From Hyaloscypha bicolor E (lineage: Eukaryota; Ascomycota; Leotiomycetes; Helotiales; Hyaloscyphaceae): DNA of 64,000 bases. Positions 12,554-24,840 of the stretch are shown piece by piece (within the stretch, counting starts at the first letter, position 1; every line of letters starts with the position of its first letter). Made by a program: the position numbers and the translations under genes. The DNA lies in contig NW_020194515.1 in assembly GCF_002865645.1 (NCBI RefSeq), positions 186,001 through 250,000 of the forward strand. The letters are read 5' to 3'. The notes below the pieces were generated by a model that saw nothing but the letters and a program-made list of their open reading frames with translations, did no database searches and was not told the DNA's origin.

Positions 12554-15500
12554 GGAACGAAAATCGGGATGAAGCAGTATTCGTAGTGTGAATGGTAGTC
12601 ATAATTCATATTTCCTAGCCATCCGTTCATGTGCTCTAGACCAAAAGAAGTCGAGAAGCTTGAACATGTGCCTAGAACCCCCGAGTCAATGAACACTGCA
12701 GATCCAGGATCGAAAGTCACTTGCTCCTTCCTTAACTGTAGTGTCATTGGAGAAAGGAGGTGCGTTTCTATAGGCGAGGTTCGCTTCGTCGTTCCTCCCC
12801 CTGTTCGAACTTCACATGAAATCGGGGAGGCCACCACCGTCCCTTCCAATCTTAAGCAGCTTCCTCTTCCAAACCACATTTCATTCAATTGCTCGACCTC
12901 CCTCTTCGCCGCCTTTTCGATCACCATCAATTCAAAGCCCTCAGTCATCACACATCAGACAGGAATCCGCGGGTTCTTCGAGATTCACATACGTACCTAG
13001 CCTTCTCACTGCTGCAGCCTCCACATCTACCTCGAATATTCTTCTGACCGATCGGAGTCCCAAAGTGTACGCATAAACGATTGCGCATTCTGGCATGGCT
13101 AGGTTACAGACAGATATGAGCATGAGACGTAGGCAAACGCTTTTGGCGCGAGGGATTCATCATAGCTGGATCGAGAGTCTCTGGTTTTATCTGATAAAGG
13201 GCCTTTTGGGTTAGTCTGAGGTGCTTTGGGGGTGTGTGAAGGCTTTGGCAACTAGTTCGTCGTCTTCGTTGTGAAGCTCAACGCTCGGATGAGGATGTTA
13301 ATCGTAGACGTAGATTTAGGTCCAATGATTATCACTAAATTGAATGGCTAGTGGGCTCTCGACGCGTCTGCTCCTATCGACAAGATCTCGATTTACAGGT
13401 ATGTTGCTAATGATCCATCGTCCGAGCACGAAATGAGGCAATGATGAGGGTGAGGTTGGAGGTGAAGACGACGTGGCATACTCTACGCATCTTTGATACT
13501 GCCTCAACCACTTCAGTTCATAGCACCGGTTTTCGAGCATCTCCTGTTGCCACAGCTTACTGCCTAGGCCGACTTGATGCTAATCAACCTGGAGATGTCC
13601 AGAGGTAGGTGGACCAATGGAATGCAACTCGTATTGCAGCCGTCAAGTCAAGAAAGCATCTCCTCGCTAAACTCCAAAGAGGCGAACAGCCGCAGCCACT
13701 CCCATTGAATAACTCTCAAGTGAGTAGTATCAGTGAAGAGATATAATATCTCGTCAGCCAGTGATCTCCTCCACGTGTGCAGAGTCTTGCGTTGAGCTTG
13801 CTCGGTGGCAGACATGATGGACTCTCGAGGAGTCGGGGCTTGGGGGTAAAGCCCGACTCAACAGCTTCATCTCATGGTTCGGCAGAAACAAGGGTCGCAG
13901 CGGTTAACCCCCCGAACGGCTCTATTATTTCAGACATGCCATCGGCCCTTCTGTTGCGAACCTGTTTACTGAGACTCAAAAGGATAAGCAACGCATTAAT
14001 GAGAGTAATTATGTTTGAACTATTTTTGGAAGAGGGCGAAAGTCATTTCACCTATGCTCTAGTGTGAAGGAAATCTGGACATGCTCTCTCCACTCCAAGA
14101 CCCTGTTTGCAGAAATTTTGAATGTACAGGCGGAAATTGGTCATTGACTCCTACCCTTGATTCGCTGTCTATGACGAGTGGCAATATGAATGGTGGAGGG
14201 GTAACATCAAGTGGCTGATGTCTGAGACCTGACGTCCCGTGTTCTCCAAGATCGAGATTCCAGAAGAACTGTCTTACAAAAAGGAATGAGACAACGGGGA
14301 ATTTACAGTGCGTCAGTGCTGGACCACTCAGAGCACAGACCCCAAACAAACACAGAGGGCCGCGAGGGGAAGACATGGAATCATGAAACAAACGCCACGC
14401 TTATGGCGAAACCCGTCTGATTGGAAACGAGTAATTGACGAATACCGCCAAGATCACAAGGCTGATCTTTGGATTCATGGTAATCGATACTGGTGGTGGC
14501 GAAAATGCTGAAGGCTGCCGTTAAAAGGGGGAAATGTCCGTCGTAAGTCGGCGAATAGGATTGATTACCCAGGGTCCGCCGACCCATCCCTCCAACCTCG
14601 CAACCCCCTTCTTCGAGTGTGGGACCTCCCCTTTCCAGAAACCGAGCTGAAGAAAGACATACTAACTCACATGGATCAAAACCATGCATCTCATGCGCAG
14701 CTGTGGTGCGGTGTTGATGTTTAACGACTTTGAATTACTGTTAACTACTAGAATAATCGTCGCCGGGACGAGTAGCGAACCAGCATCTCATGCCTTCACT
14801 GCACGGCAGTTATGAGCGCTCTCACACAGCTTCCATTATCCAAAGACATTGTATGCAGTGTGTGAGAAAGTAGTGAGATGAGCTACAGCCCTATTATCCA
14901 GCCTCCATCCCATCCCGTCACCTTCCCATTCCCCGTAATCCATCTAGTCCTGGCTCGCAGGAGTATCCCGATTCGAAGGTGGTGTGTGAGAGGAGAGAAG
15001 TAAGCCGACAAGTCGGGCAGGTCGACTAACAATTACACCGATCTCGCGCAGCGGAGCGGCTTTGTATCGTCTGTGAATCATCGAAAATCCCCGTCGTCTG
15101 TCAGCACGCAAGCATGCTCTACTGGGAAGTCCGCAAGCAGACGCCCAGCCCGGTATATCCAAAGTTCCCAATCCATCATGACCCAAATTTTCCCAATCCA
15201 ACCCATCCAAAACGAAAGAGACATCAAGCCTACTATCGACCGAGAGGTCGCAGGAAAACCAAATCATGAGAATCGTAAACAGGATATATCCGCAAGACAA
15301 ACGAAATCGGAAGAACGATCGAATGATAGAGAAAACAATGTGTATCCTGACGCGCCGAGTCCTGCATTGCTGCGTGTTCCCCTTTCTTTAGGTACTTTCT
15401 TTATAGATTTGATAGCCAGAAAATGCTGAAAAATACCCGCCGGCCCTGCCATCATGCTTTGAAAGGAAAACCGAGCTAGCGGCCGTGGGTTGTAATATCT

Positions 15501-15853
15501 CGATCCAAAAAAAGACATAAATCCGACCCTGAAAGCAAAACCACGCTACGCTAAATAATCAGATGACATAGGAGATGGTATCCATTATGTACTTGAGACA
15601 AGGAAAATCGAAGGTGGATGTGCTGTTTTCCCAAAAATGTCGCTCAGTCGCTGATGAGTTTGATGCAAAAACGCCGGTATGCCCCTCGAGAAGGTATCAA
15701 ATGCCGCTAAAAATTTGTTCGACGCTCTATATCAGGCAGAGGTTGTTGTGTGCCAAAATGTTGTGAGAGGAGCAGTGGGGATGATCGGTGGTGCCCGTCC
15801 TAGTACCCGGTGTGGGTAGGAGTGTAATTGGTGAAAGTACCGGGCCTTGATTG
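12554..15853. other. Long gap without a recognisable gene
   Basis: About 3.3 kb. Only short overlapping frames occur on both strands (longest about 276 codons, antisense to the GH3 3' end). None shows a domain, signal peptide or consistent splice pattern. No repeat ends were found. It may hold a non-coding transcript, very decayed sequence or only intergenic DNA. Confidence 0.5.
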
Positions 15854-16885
15854 TCACATCGTTGTTGCATACTCTTGGTACCGGTCCCAGTTCTGGCCGA
15901 AGCCTCCATACCCAACGCTAACACCACATTGCTGTGCCGCTAGCATACTGGGTAGAGGAAGCGAGGGGATGGGAGCACTGACTTGGGGCGAGCTGTAGAA
16001 GAGGCCGGATGTCGAGTACGGCTGGCTGTATGATGGCGTAGGCGACGGTAGTTGGATCTCGTTCAGTCCCATGCTGGCCCATAATGAATTAGAGTCGGCT
16101 GATGACGTTGTGCTTGGGCTTGATGGGATGACTCTCCATGAGTCTACCGGAGCTGGGACATTGGAAGGAAGAGTTGACTGTGACCACCAGTTTGCGCCAG
16201 CAGGGGAGCTGGGCAACAGCGGTGGAGGTCGGACGACGTCCACGATCCGGGGTGGTGGAGGTAATAGAGGTAGGAAGAGGCCCATGATATTAGCCTTGAC
16301 TTCTTCGCTCTTCCCACATAATAACTCTCCGGCTCCATCTTCTTCTAGTCCTTCCAAGGCAGACACATGAGTTCGGTACACAAACTTGTTGATGGCTTGA
16401 ATGAATTCCTCATGTAACTTCTTTACTTGCAGCTCCTTCTCTGACCAGGCATATGTGTTTGCTGAGATGTCCACGCAATGAATATCCTTGTGGTATTCGA
16501 TCAGGGATTCGATCGAGTCGGGAGTCAGCTTGAACGCGACCTCGTTCCGCAATACCATATCCACATGGACGATATATGCTTCGATGTGAATGAGCTGGTA
16601 GTTGAAGAGAGCCTCTATCAGAGGGTTCGAGTCTTTGCGCAGTTCGGCGTCTGGAGCTTTTGGAAGCATGATAGAGGTGAGGGTCCATATTGCGGTTGAA
16701 GATGACAACGTTTCGGTCAGACATCTCTGGTGTTGCGGCACACTATTGAGAGGGCGCTTGATGCGGTTTATGCGCTTCAGCGTCTGCGTTAACCACGGCT
16801 CCACCTTAGAACTCAGAACGACATTGACAGAGGTTGCCCGGGGCGCGAAAGCAGCAGCCGAAGCTGGCAGGAGTTGTGGAGGCAT
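15854..16885 (-). CDS. Hypothetical fungal protein, Pro/Ser-rich C-terminus
   Basis: Single-exon frame of 343 aa if the ATG at 16885 is used (MPPQLLPAS). The frame stays open upstream to an ATG at 17194, which would give 446 aa, but that stretch reads like translated leader. Residues about 25-195 are predicted mostly helical and charged, with SKVEPWLTQTLKRINRIKR and VEAEL-type heptads; the rest is low complexity with Pro, Ser and Gly (LPLLPPPPRIVDVV, PSPTPSYSQPYSTSG). No signal peptide, membrane span or known domain is visible to me. It stands alone between two empty stretches. Coding status is supported by length and by the helical, non-random first half; function is unknown. Confidence 0.65.
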   Translation of the reverse strand: MPPQLLPASAAAFAPRATSVNVVLSSKVEPWLTQTLKRINRIKRPLNSVPQHQRCLTETLSSSTAIWTLTSIMLPKAPDAELRKDSNPLIEALFNYQLIHIEAYIVHVDMVLRNEVAFKLTPDSIESLIEYHKDIHCVDISANTYAWSEKELQVKKLHEEFIQAINKFVYRTHVSALEGLEEDGAGELLCGKSEEVKANIMGLFLPLLPPPPRIVDVVRPPPLLPSSPAGANWWSQSTLPSNVPAPVDSWRVIPSSPSTTSSADSNSLWASMGLNEIQLPSPTPSYSQPYSTSGLFYSSPQVSAPIPSLPLPSMLAAQQCGVSVGYGGFGQNWDRYQEYATTM

Positions 16886-19800
16886 TGGAATGTTCTGTGG
16901 GACAACAGAAAGAAGATATCTATCGAGCGACTTTTTCCAGCAAGAGATTCGAGGGGCGGCGGCGTTTGGCGGCGAAAGAGGACCAAGTGAGGGAAACAAA
17001 AGTACGAATGAAAGAACAAAACGAATTGTAGAAGGTGAATGGCGGTCCCAGAAAATGGGAATTAAAGTTGCGCCTTGAAAAGGGACGAATAGACCGTCGT
17101 ACAGAAGAGGAGGCAAGAAGTCAGCAGCGATGGCGGGGAGCGCAGATATAACGAGCTCAGGCGATCTCGGATGCGGGCGTGCAGCGCAGGCCACACGCTG
17201 GTGCTGGTGAACCGGGGGCAGTGCAACATGCAGCGTCGAAAACTAAAGACCTACTATAGGGCCCCTCCAAGGCCCTCCAAGGCACTTCTGAGCTGAAGAC
17301 TGCATATGCACTGCGAGTTCGTTTGCCCGCCGTCTGCCCACTCGCCCACCTTGCCCTGATCCTTGCTCGGCTGCCCCCAGGCAGCCGAAAAAGTCCGTGG
17401 TTGCGCTTATGCGCCTCCAGGGTGCCGGATTATGTCAAAATTCGCCGTAGAAACATCCATTCGATCCATGGGCATGGCCCAGAGATTGTTTCAACGCCTA
17501 TCAGCCGCGCCGGTGGTACCTCGAAATTGCGGGAGAAGCCACTGTCCCAGTCAGAATGCCACAAACGGCCTCATGAAACTTACTTCCAAATTGTGGCAGG
17601 AATAAGAGTGGCTAGGGCTGAAGATCGATCACCGTCTTTGGGGTCCCGCCGATGGTCGAGTCGCGGGCCTCGTGGTGGTGGCAGCATGGCAGAGCCGAGG
17701 CGGCCAGACCTGGAGTTGAATGTGCGATGCTGTCGGCGACGATGACTTGCATGCACTTGAATGTGCGCACTGCAGGACCACATGGCGAAGCAATGTGAAA
17801 CATATTACCTCTCTTGCATCTCTGATCGTACTCTCGTCGTCGAGCTCTCATTGATTGATTGTGCTGGTTCATGCATAGTGGCAACTGTTTCCCGGTGTTG
17901 CAGTCTCGTCGCCCTCGAGGCCCGGAAGGCCCAGCACTGGAGTTCACCCTGAAGGTCTCCGCCAGAACAGGACTCTCCTGCATGAATAGCTTCGGGACTC
18001 TCCTGATTTTGATATGGGGTACGGCCAACCGGGACGCTCTTGAAGGGGGGGCTCCTTTCAACCAAGCTTGTGCCGGCCTCGAAGGTCTTTCCGGAAGTCC
18101 CTGGACGTTAAGAAAGTTGAGATGGCTTGCTGGCCTGTAGAGAGGTGATGAGACCGAGTGAGAATCATCTCATCCTTGCTCGAGGGGCTGGTTTGTCCGC
18201 AGTCAGGTGAGATGAAAACGGGTTCTGAATTGCTCATTCGTTGACGTTGATTTTGACGAATGTTGAGCTTGCGATGCCAGGGGTCTTTTGGATGGTGATT
18301 GGGGGGAGAGCATCAAGCCATTCGAGACTAGCTCCTCGTGCCCACCACCTCTGTGTGGAACTGCAAAACGACGCGGCTGGGGCAACAGAACACCGCAGGC
18401 TGGGGACGTTGGAGCGTTGGAGCAGCATCGCGAGCTCCGCAGAATGCGCTCAGAGCTGGTTCAAGGTACTCTTCGGGCATGATCGTTGATGCAGGCTGGC
18501 GTCACCGGGCAAACGCACGTCGTGGAAGGAAGGCAACAAGTGTGAGTTGGCAAAGTCCCCCAAGGCAGACCGCCTCCCTGTTCTCGGCGGAGGCGATTTG
18601 CGGCCTCATATATCAGGCAGAAGTGTGGCTGTTCAATGCTAAATTTAGCCTTTCCTCACGGTCTCTCCGCGATCAGCATCGTCTCCTCGATACCGGCAAT
18701 GCGAAGCGACGTTCAGAACGCTGTCGCCCCTTTTCTCCGTCTCTTGCTCCGTGGTGGTAATAGTTAATATCACTCCACACCAATCCACAGCTTCTTTCAA
18801 GGTCGAATATCCCACGCGGAGATTTAAAAGCAAGCCACACGCTGGAGATCATGTTTCTAGCGGTGCTCTGGAAGCTCTCAACCTCCCCCTAAACTCCCAA
18901 TTTCCACCTCGTCATATGTTCATGCGAGATCTCGATGCAAGAGGGTTCCAAGCCGCCTCCTCCAAGATCTGGGATAATGACCCGAAAATCAGATAAGTGA
19001 GAATCATTTCCTCCATGAACAAGGGAGCTAGCTACTTAGAGTCGTGGCGGAGATGTAACCTTAGATTCATTTGAATATCAACTTTGACTCGAGTGCAAAT
19101 ACTGCTTAGTGTTGTGACTCTCAACGGCTACGCTTGTATGACATGATGGTCCCCTGCGAAGCTTGCCCGCCCAACGGCAGTCTTGCTTAGAGGCGGTGTC
19201 GTTACCAGTTCCTGACGGGCATTCTCATGACTGTAATCTCGCCCATCATGTTGCACAGAAGCGGTCAACGAATCAGTCATATACAACCTCTGTCCTATAA
19301 GAGCAAGTAATATAATTGAATTCCCAAACTGGCAATCCGTGATTTGCAACAGTCTCCTCTCTGTCCTCGGAGAATATAGCTCCAGCCGCCATCACGCGAC
19401 TTGCTCTGGTGACCAGCGTCAGCAGCCAGGCCGAGCTGGGTCTCTTCAACCATCACTTGACGCAAGTAGCCCTCCGTGCCCGACCCTGTCTGACTCGACA
19501 TGTTCATTGAAGCGCATTTGCCGTCGAGTAGGAAGTGTCTAAGTTGACTCATGGCGCGTCTCTCCACAGTGTGCGCGCATGTCATCGGCTCTCGAAATAC
19601 AAACGCGTAATCTTCCCTGGCATCGACCAACCTTTGCCGCCGCCGGGTGCCAAGGATGCGGAAGGGTGGAAGGTCAAAGCACTCCGGGAAATCATGAAAC
19701 AAGAAGACAGCCAATCGATAAGACATCCTTGTCAATGTATTCTGTACGAAGATCCAACCAGAAAGTCGCGCAACTGACTTTGACGGACGGATAGCCGGTC

Positions 19801-20790
19801 CTAGGGAGAGTGTTCCTTGGCGCAGATGCTGTTTTTGTCCCTCTCGAAAGGTTAATTCCTCGCGGCCATCCCCTGGCGAAGCCGAAAATGGATCTACGAT
19901 TGCGAGCTGCATGAATTCATCAGGGTCGAGCTCGGCTCTGTTCGGAGTCCAGTCCTTGGATACTTCATGACTGGAAGCCAGCAGAGCGCTTACAACGGGG
20001 CTTACAGTCAGAGAGTCTTCGAAACATGATTCCTTTTGCAGCATGAAGCATCATATCAGATATCCACAGCTTCGTATGCGTGACGTTCATCGAAAAAGTA
20101 TCGTTGATTCATGCCGCCATAGCCGTTGAGTTCTCTTAGCACACGTTGAGAAGTTCATCAAGGATGGACCCGGGCTCGGGATTTTCTTGCCGCCATGTTC
20201 TGATGTCGCGATGCGGGTCGTCAGGATTGACTCAAGGGTAGACCGTCTCCTGGTCCATGTCCCCGGAGCGAGTTCATGATCCGTTGCTACTCCTCCTAGG
20301 TTCGCAGAGAAGGGGAACGGTGTGGCTTATCACGTGTTCGTTGCAGCCTCGACCTTTTGCTCCTTCAGCGATTGGCATCGGAGGATTGTTGTCCAGGTCG
20401 ACTGGCACAATCATCAGCCTTGCCCATCACACTTTTCTCACCAGTCAATTGCGCACGTGCTGGTCAAAATCGTATCGCCTTCGGTTGTCAACACAGGCTG
20501 TGTTTTGGAATGCAATCCATGGGAGGTTATGCTTCATGAGAGGCAACCACAAAAGGCCACGAGAGTTGAGGTTTTTGATGTAGAAATCGCGGCCTTTCAT
20601 GATTCAAATCATATAAAATACGTTGCTCTGTCATCTTGCTGTTGCCTACATCAAGGAAGTTTCCGCATTCTCTTCTCAAAACTACGAACAAGCAAATCTC
20701 AACCTCGCTGTCAGCCTTTCCCCACATCAACATCAACATCATCAATTCATATCACAAGCCCTAAAATTACAACCTTCTAACTCAACGGCC
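16886..20790. other. Long gap without a convincing gene
   Basis: About 3.9 kb. The longest frame is 249 codons on the minus strand (19295-20044); it shows no domain, is Arg- and Ser-rich and overlaps several plus-strand frames of similar quality, so I do not call it a gene. The last 170 bp form the leader of the next gene and are CA-rich, with a CATCAACATCAACATCATCA run near 20727-20746. Confidence 0.5.
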
Positions 20791-21381
20791 ATGGCGGCCC
20801 CAGGCAGAAAGTTCTCCTTCAACCGCTTGATCACCAATATGATCCCGAACATGGCAAACGACTCGAAAAACGATGTCGACCTGTCCCCAGCGCAAGCGGA
20901 TCAACTCCTCGCCTACCAGTGCGCTTCAAAATACCCGCGCTATCTCTCCGGGAAAGCTTTTTACGTTGCCGGCATCACAGGTTCTGATTCTCTCTCACAG
21001 AAAGTCCACAAAGCGCTCGTAAAGCACAAGATCATCCTCCCGGTCCCAGAAGCAGGGCAAGCAGCAACGGAAACGCTCACCGTCAACACGGGCGGAGTCA
21101 CCAAGAATTTCGCAAGCCAGATGGCGATGATCAGCGTTCATGCTCAGAGGAAGTTGGTGGGACTGTTGTTCTTTTGGGAAGAGGAGTGTATGCGCTGGAA
21201 GCTGTTGGATCAGGAGGAGAGGGAGATTGTGGATGCATTGAAGGTGAACGAGGGGAATCAGGATTTGGAGTGTGCGTTGGAGGCGGTGAGGATGAAGATG
21301 AAGATGTTGCCGAGTAAGAGGGGCGAGGCGACGGCTAACGTCGTCAGGGGAGCTGGCCATGAGCTGCCTAGTTATTCGTAG
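20791..21381 (+). CDS. Hypothetical fungal protein (196 aa)
   Basis: Single exon. The start at 20791 has a good fungal context (CGGCCATGGCG) and follows a CA-rich leader, although the frame is open back to 20623. The protein begins MAAPGRKFSFNRLI, then a region with AYQCASKYPRYLSGKAFYVA and a helical C-terminal half ending in a charged, Lys/Met-rich segment (RMKMKMLPSKRGE). No signal peptide or membrane span. No family recognised. Its codon use and composition (Asp/Glu/Lys/Leu rich, few stops in frame) look coding. Function unknown. Confidence 0.6.
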   Translation: MAAPGRKFSFNRLITNMIPNMANDSKNDVDLSPAQADQLLAYQCASKYPRYLSGKAFYVAGITGSDSLSQKVHKALVKHKIILPVPEAGQAATETLTVNTGGVTKNFASQMAMISVHAQRKLVGLLFFWEEECMRWKLLDQEEREIVDALKVNEGNQDLECALEAVRMKMKMLPSKRGEATANVVRGAGHELPSYS

Positions 21382-22674
21382 GTTGTGGGGAAAGTGAAGT
21401 TTGTTGATGCTACGGTGGTAATATCTCAATGTGTGGGTCTCCTCTGGGACAATCTCTCCATAGCTCAATGTTGATTTCAAAACGTTTCCCATATAATTAA
21501 TAGATCCACAATTTAACGATCTCCTCTAGTTGCATCTTTATAATTTTAGTTTATTGACGAGCGGTAACGTCCCGTTAGCACACTCTGTTCTACCCGAGAT
21601 GCTGGTACTTTGGAGATGTCTCTTGCACTGTAGACTGTGGCCAGGGCGACTGCTTAGAGTTCTAGATCCTCATTCCTCAAATCCTGTCTCTCGGCTTGCC
21701 CTCTGAACTTTTCCCCAGACATAGAGAGACATACATCATGGCTTAGTGCTAGGTTTTGAACGAAGAAGGGAACGATCAACGTACTTGACCAGAACGGTAC
21801 CTGGTACGACGGTCAACGACGTATATTCATGGAAACAACCTTCTGAAAACCCATCATCAGAACTTGGTCCACCAGCTTTGACGGCGAGCGGAGCTACAAT
21901 TCCGATCGTCTCTGTTTGGCCTGCGAGACGATTCTGCGACAAAAAGTTTGGCAATACTCAGACTATCTTGAAAGCAAGTACCAAACCCGTAGGAATACAT
22001 CCCTGGTCTTTAATCAAGCCTCGCTAGTTTACCACAGATGTGTCCCCGATACTCCACATCCTGAATTTCTGTCAAGATGGGAGAAAATTGCAGCACCTCG
22101 AGGCGACCACATCCACGCTCTGCTGGATTGCCGACGAGACAGATACCGAAGTGGGTATGGACTTTTTCCTGGCCTTGCGCAAATCAAGAGCCGAGAAGCC
22201 AACGGTATTCAGTTTGACTGAGGACGACCACGGGGATGATCACACATTATTTGATGTCAAATCCATGATCGACGATGTTGGGGGACACTATCGCCGATGC
22301 GAGGGACAAATGAAAAGAAGGGAAGGAAACTAGAGGAGAGGGTAGAATTCTTCAAGAAGTTTGTGCAGGCGCGTCAAGCAGGATTGGAGAAGAAATTTGA
22401 AGGCGAGGTCTGCATACTTCCAGAATTCTGTCTACGCGGGTTAAGCAGCACTGGCGAAAAAATGGGAAGGCAGGCAGCAAGGTTGAAAACTTGTGAAGTG
22501 AAATTCATGTATTTATTCATTAAAACTCGGATTTCTTTGTACGCCGAAGTACTGAGCTGAAAGTAATTCCCTTTATGAAGCCACCAGATAACGCCCGGTT
22601 TGCGAAAATGCAGATCTCCCATAATAGGGGCTGCGAATATAATACATAGAGAACTTTCTCTCAAGAATTCCGCC
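21382..22674. other. Gap with short unassigned frames
   Basis: About 1.3 kb. Several plus-strand frames between 21746 and 22560 (93, 97 and 87 codons) have a somewhat coding look, with acidic stretches such as WIADETDTEVGMDFF and SLTEDDHGDDH, but I could not link them by splice sites and know no family for them. Near 21554-21570 a TATTGACGA..GGTAAC string resembles the ends of the MITE-like element at 8001-8491, perhaps a decayed end. Confidence 0.35.
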
Positions 22675-24057
22675 TTAGATATCCTTCTTGTAAGCATGCT
22701 CTGGCTTGTGCGTCGTCTCATAATCAACGTGGACGTATGCTCTCTCAATATCAGGAAGATCTTCCAGCTTGATTTGCAACTCCTCGGCGACATCATGTGT
22801 ATCCCTCAACGAGGAAGCAGCATTCATGACGATATCAACTTCCGCGATCAATCTCGGGCCGGAATGATAGACTCTGACGGTATCGATTCCTTCAATTTCA
22901 GGCGAATGGGTCAAGCAGACATATGTTATGAGCTGTTGGATCTCAACTGAAGCTGTCACACCCACGAGAAGAAGGAACTCGCTGAATGCAGTACGGAGCC
23001 AGATGACTGAGATCAGGCAAGAGAGAATGATAGCTCCCATAGGGTCGATCCACCATTTCAGTTTTGAACCACCAACGGAAGTAAGGATACCAAAGCCGTT
23101 GATCAGCAAGTCGTTTCGATGATCTTGCCAGAGAATGTTGATTTGGGAATATTTGTCCTTCAGCGACCAGCAGTAGAGGAAAAGGACGAGTTTCGTAGTG
23201 AAAGCCACTGCGACTGCAATAACCGAGGGAAGGTGGAACGATTTGGTATCCGCACTGTTACCCTGCACGAGCTCACGGACTGAAAAGGCAACCAGAATGA
23301 AGGAGACAGCTGTCATGAGAAAGCAGAACACAATGTTTCCGACTGTTTCGAGACGAGCCTTGCCGGAAGGGAAGCGATTCGGATCGACACGCTTTACAGC
23401 TCTGTTGGTAACGATCAGGGTGACATTGGACATAGGGTCAAAGATCGCATCAGCCATGGTGGTGAACAGAGAGAGCGATCCAGAAGAAATGGCACCATAA
23501 AGTTGAAGTGCGGCGAGGGCGATATTGGCGACAAAGGACCCATATACAGCAATCTGGAACTTGAGATGATCCTCTCCTGCTTCTTGCTTGGCTTCGGCGC
23601 GGTGATCCGCCACCGGCTTGAGCATACGCTCTATGTTTTCATTCTGTGTCTCGTAGAACTTCTGTATCTTCCTCGCCTTGCGGGCATCACCGTTGAACTT
23701 GATAGGACCGCAACCATCGCGCTTTCGCGATGTATTGGCTGCGATAAGCCGGATCTCCCTCTCATTCTTGTATGCTGAAGACAGCTGGTATGGATCGTTC
23801 TCGCGTGTGTATCGAGGCAGTCTCTGATCTTCGAGGTCATTTATACCATGCGTGGTGTGGCGGGAAAGGGGGCCATTTTCTTCGGCTCTGGGTATAATGG
23901 CCTCGAAGGCGGTGGTCGAGCCAGGCTTTGTCGAAGGAATGGATTGGATCGGGGTATGATTGCCAGATCTCGTATGCTCTGATCGATTTGGGTGAAGATG
24001 GAAGGGATGAGGGTGCATTGTTATGCTGTTGGATAGATCCGGGCTGCTGTGCGCCAT
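22675..24057 (-). CDS. CDF family metal transporter, manganese-type motif
   Basis: Intronless 460-aa protein. The first 160 residues are a hydrophilic His/Ser/Arg-rich N-terminus. Six membrane spans follow (first near FQIAVYGSFVANIALAAL). The metal-site motifs are DAIFD at 203-207 in TM2 and DHRND at 312-316 in TM5. In the cation diffusion facilitator family HxxxD in TM2 goes with zinc, while DxxxD goes with manganese, so Mn2+ export or vacuolar/Golgi loading is the likely role by homology. The cytosolic C-terminal domain (GIDTVRVYHSGPRLIAEVDI, then DIERAYVHVDYE) is complete. Length is usual for fungal Mn-CDF proteins. No neighbours of related function. Confidence 0.9.
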   Translation of the reverse strand: MAHSSPDLSNSITMHPHPFHLHPNRSEHTRSGNHTPIQSIPSTKPGSTTAFEAIIPRAEENGPLSRHTTHGINDLEDQRLPRYTRENDPYQLSSAYKNEREIRLIAANTSRKRDGCGPIKFNGDARKARKIQKFYETQNENIERMLKPVADHRAEAKQEAGEDHLKFQIAVYGSFVANIALAALQLYGAISSGSLSLFTTMADAIFDPMSNVTLIVTNRAVKRVDPNRFPSGKARLETVGNIVFCFLMTAVSFILVAFSVRELVQGNSADTKSFHLPSVIAVAVAFTTKLVLFLYCWSLKDKYSQINILWQDHRNDLLINGFGILTSVGGSKLKWWIDPMGAIILSCLISVIWLRTAFSEFLLLVGVTASVEIQQLITYVCLTHSPEIEGIDTVRVYHSGPRLIAEVDIVMNAASSLRDTHDVAEELQIKLEDLPDIERAYVHVDYETTHKPEHAYKKDI

Positions 24058-24840
24058 CTTGAATGTCCTGTATGTGAGAAGGCTTTGAAATGCAGAGAAT
24101 AAAATGAGGCAGCGGGATGAAGTGCGAATGATGTTTGATGTCTTTCAGATGATTGTGAGGCTCACCCAACTCTTGGAAAGGTGGGCGTGGACTAAGCGGG
24201 ATGTTCGCACAATTGGGTAAAAGGAGATTGTCAACACTCGAGACCTACTGTAGCTGTGGAGCCCACGCGGATGTGCGCAGCGTGGGGCTGTGGGAGGCAA
24301 CCTCGAAACCAGGCTCACTGGTCTCTTGGTAGCTGAACGGATCGACCGGCAAGTGACAGCCATGGCGAAAATAGCTTTTAGTGAGGTTATTCAGACTCCG
24401 TGAGATGTAACAAAGAGAGAAAGACGTCGGACGAAGATTCGTCGTGTCCCAAAGTAGCAAGTTCCGTAGGTTCCTCGGCTTGCACATGAGATGAGACTGC
24501 CTCCAAGCCAAAAAGGTGGCCCGCAAAGCCCTGACTTCCGAATTCCTCCGACTTTTCGCTTAATCCACAACAACTTCAAAGCTCGACTTCATCCTGGTAA
24601 TCCTGTTTCTTGAACCATATACGAAGTCCCATGCCGAGAGCGACGTGTCACACTGTCCTATCCCATATCGCCGTCCGCAGAAGTATGCAGGACGGAGTAT
24701 CACAGAGTTGAAGCGAATCACAGCCACCGCTCTGTGGAATTTCGCAGAAAATGCACGCCAAGTTGATGCGGCTCTCCCTCAGTACCTCAGAGCATGGCAA
24801 ACGGCTTCATATTTGACCTTCGTGGTCCAGCAACGCAAAG
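24058..24840. other. Intergenic, no gene seen
   Basis: About 780 bp upstream of the CDF gene. Minus-strand frames of 60-110 codons overlap one another without family motifs. Likely contains the CDF promoter. Confidence 0.45.

Noticed and set aside
12629..13000. 123-codon plus frame after the GH3 gene
   Set aside because: It overlaps antisense frames and has random-looking composition; the same bases form the GH3 3' region.
19295..20044. 249-codon minus-strand open frame
   Set aside because: No domain, signal or helical pattern; several other frames overlap it with equal length and composition; no promoter-like or splice evidence.
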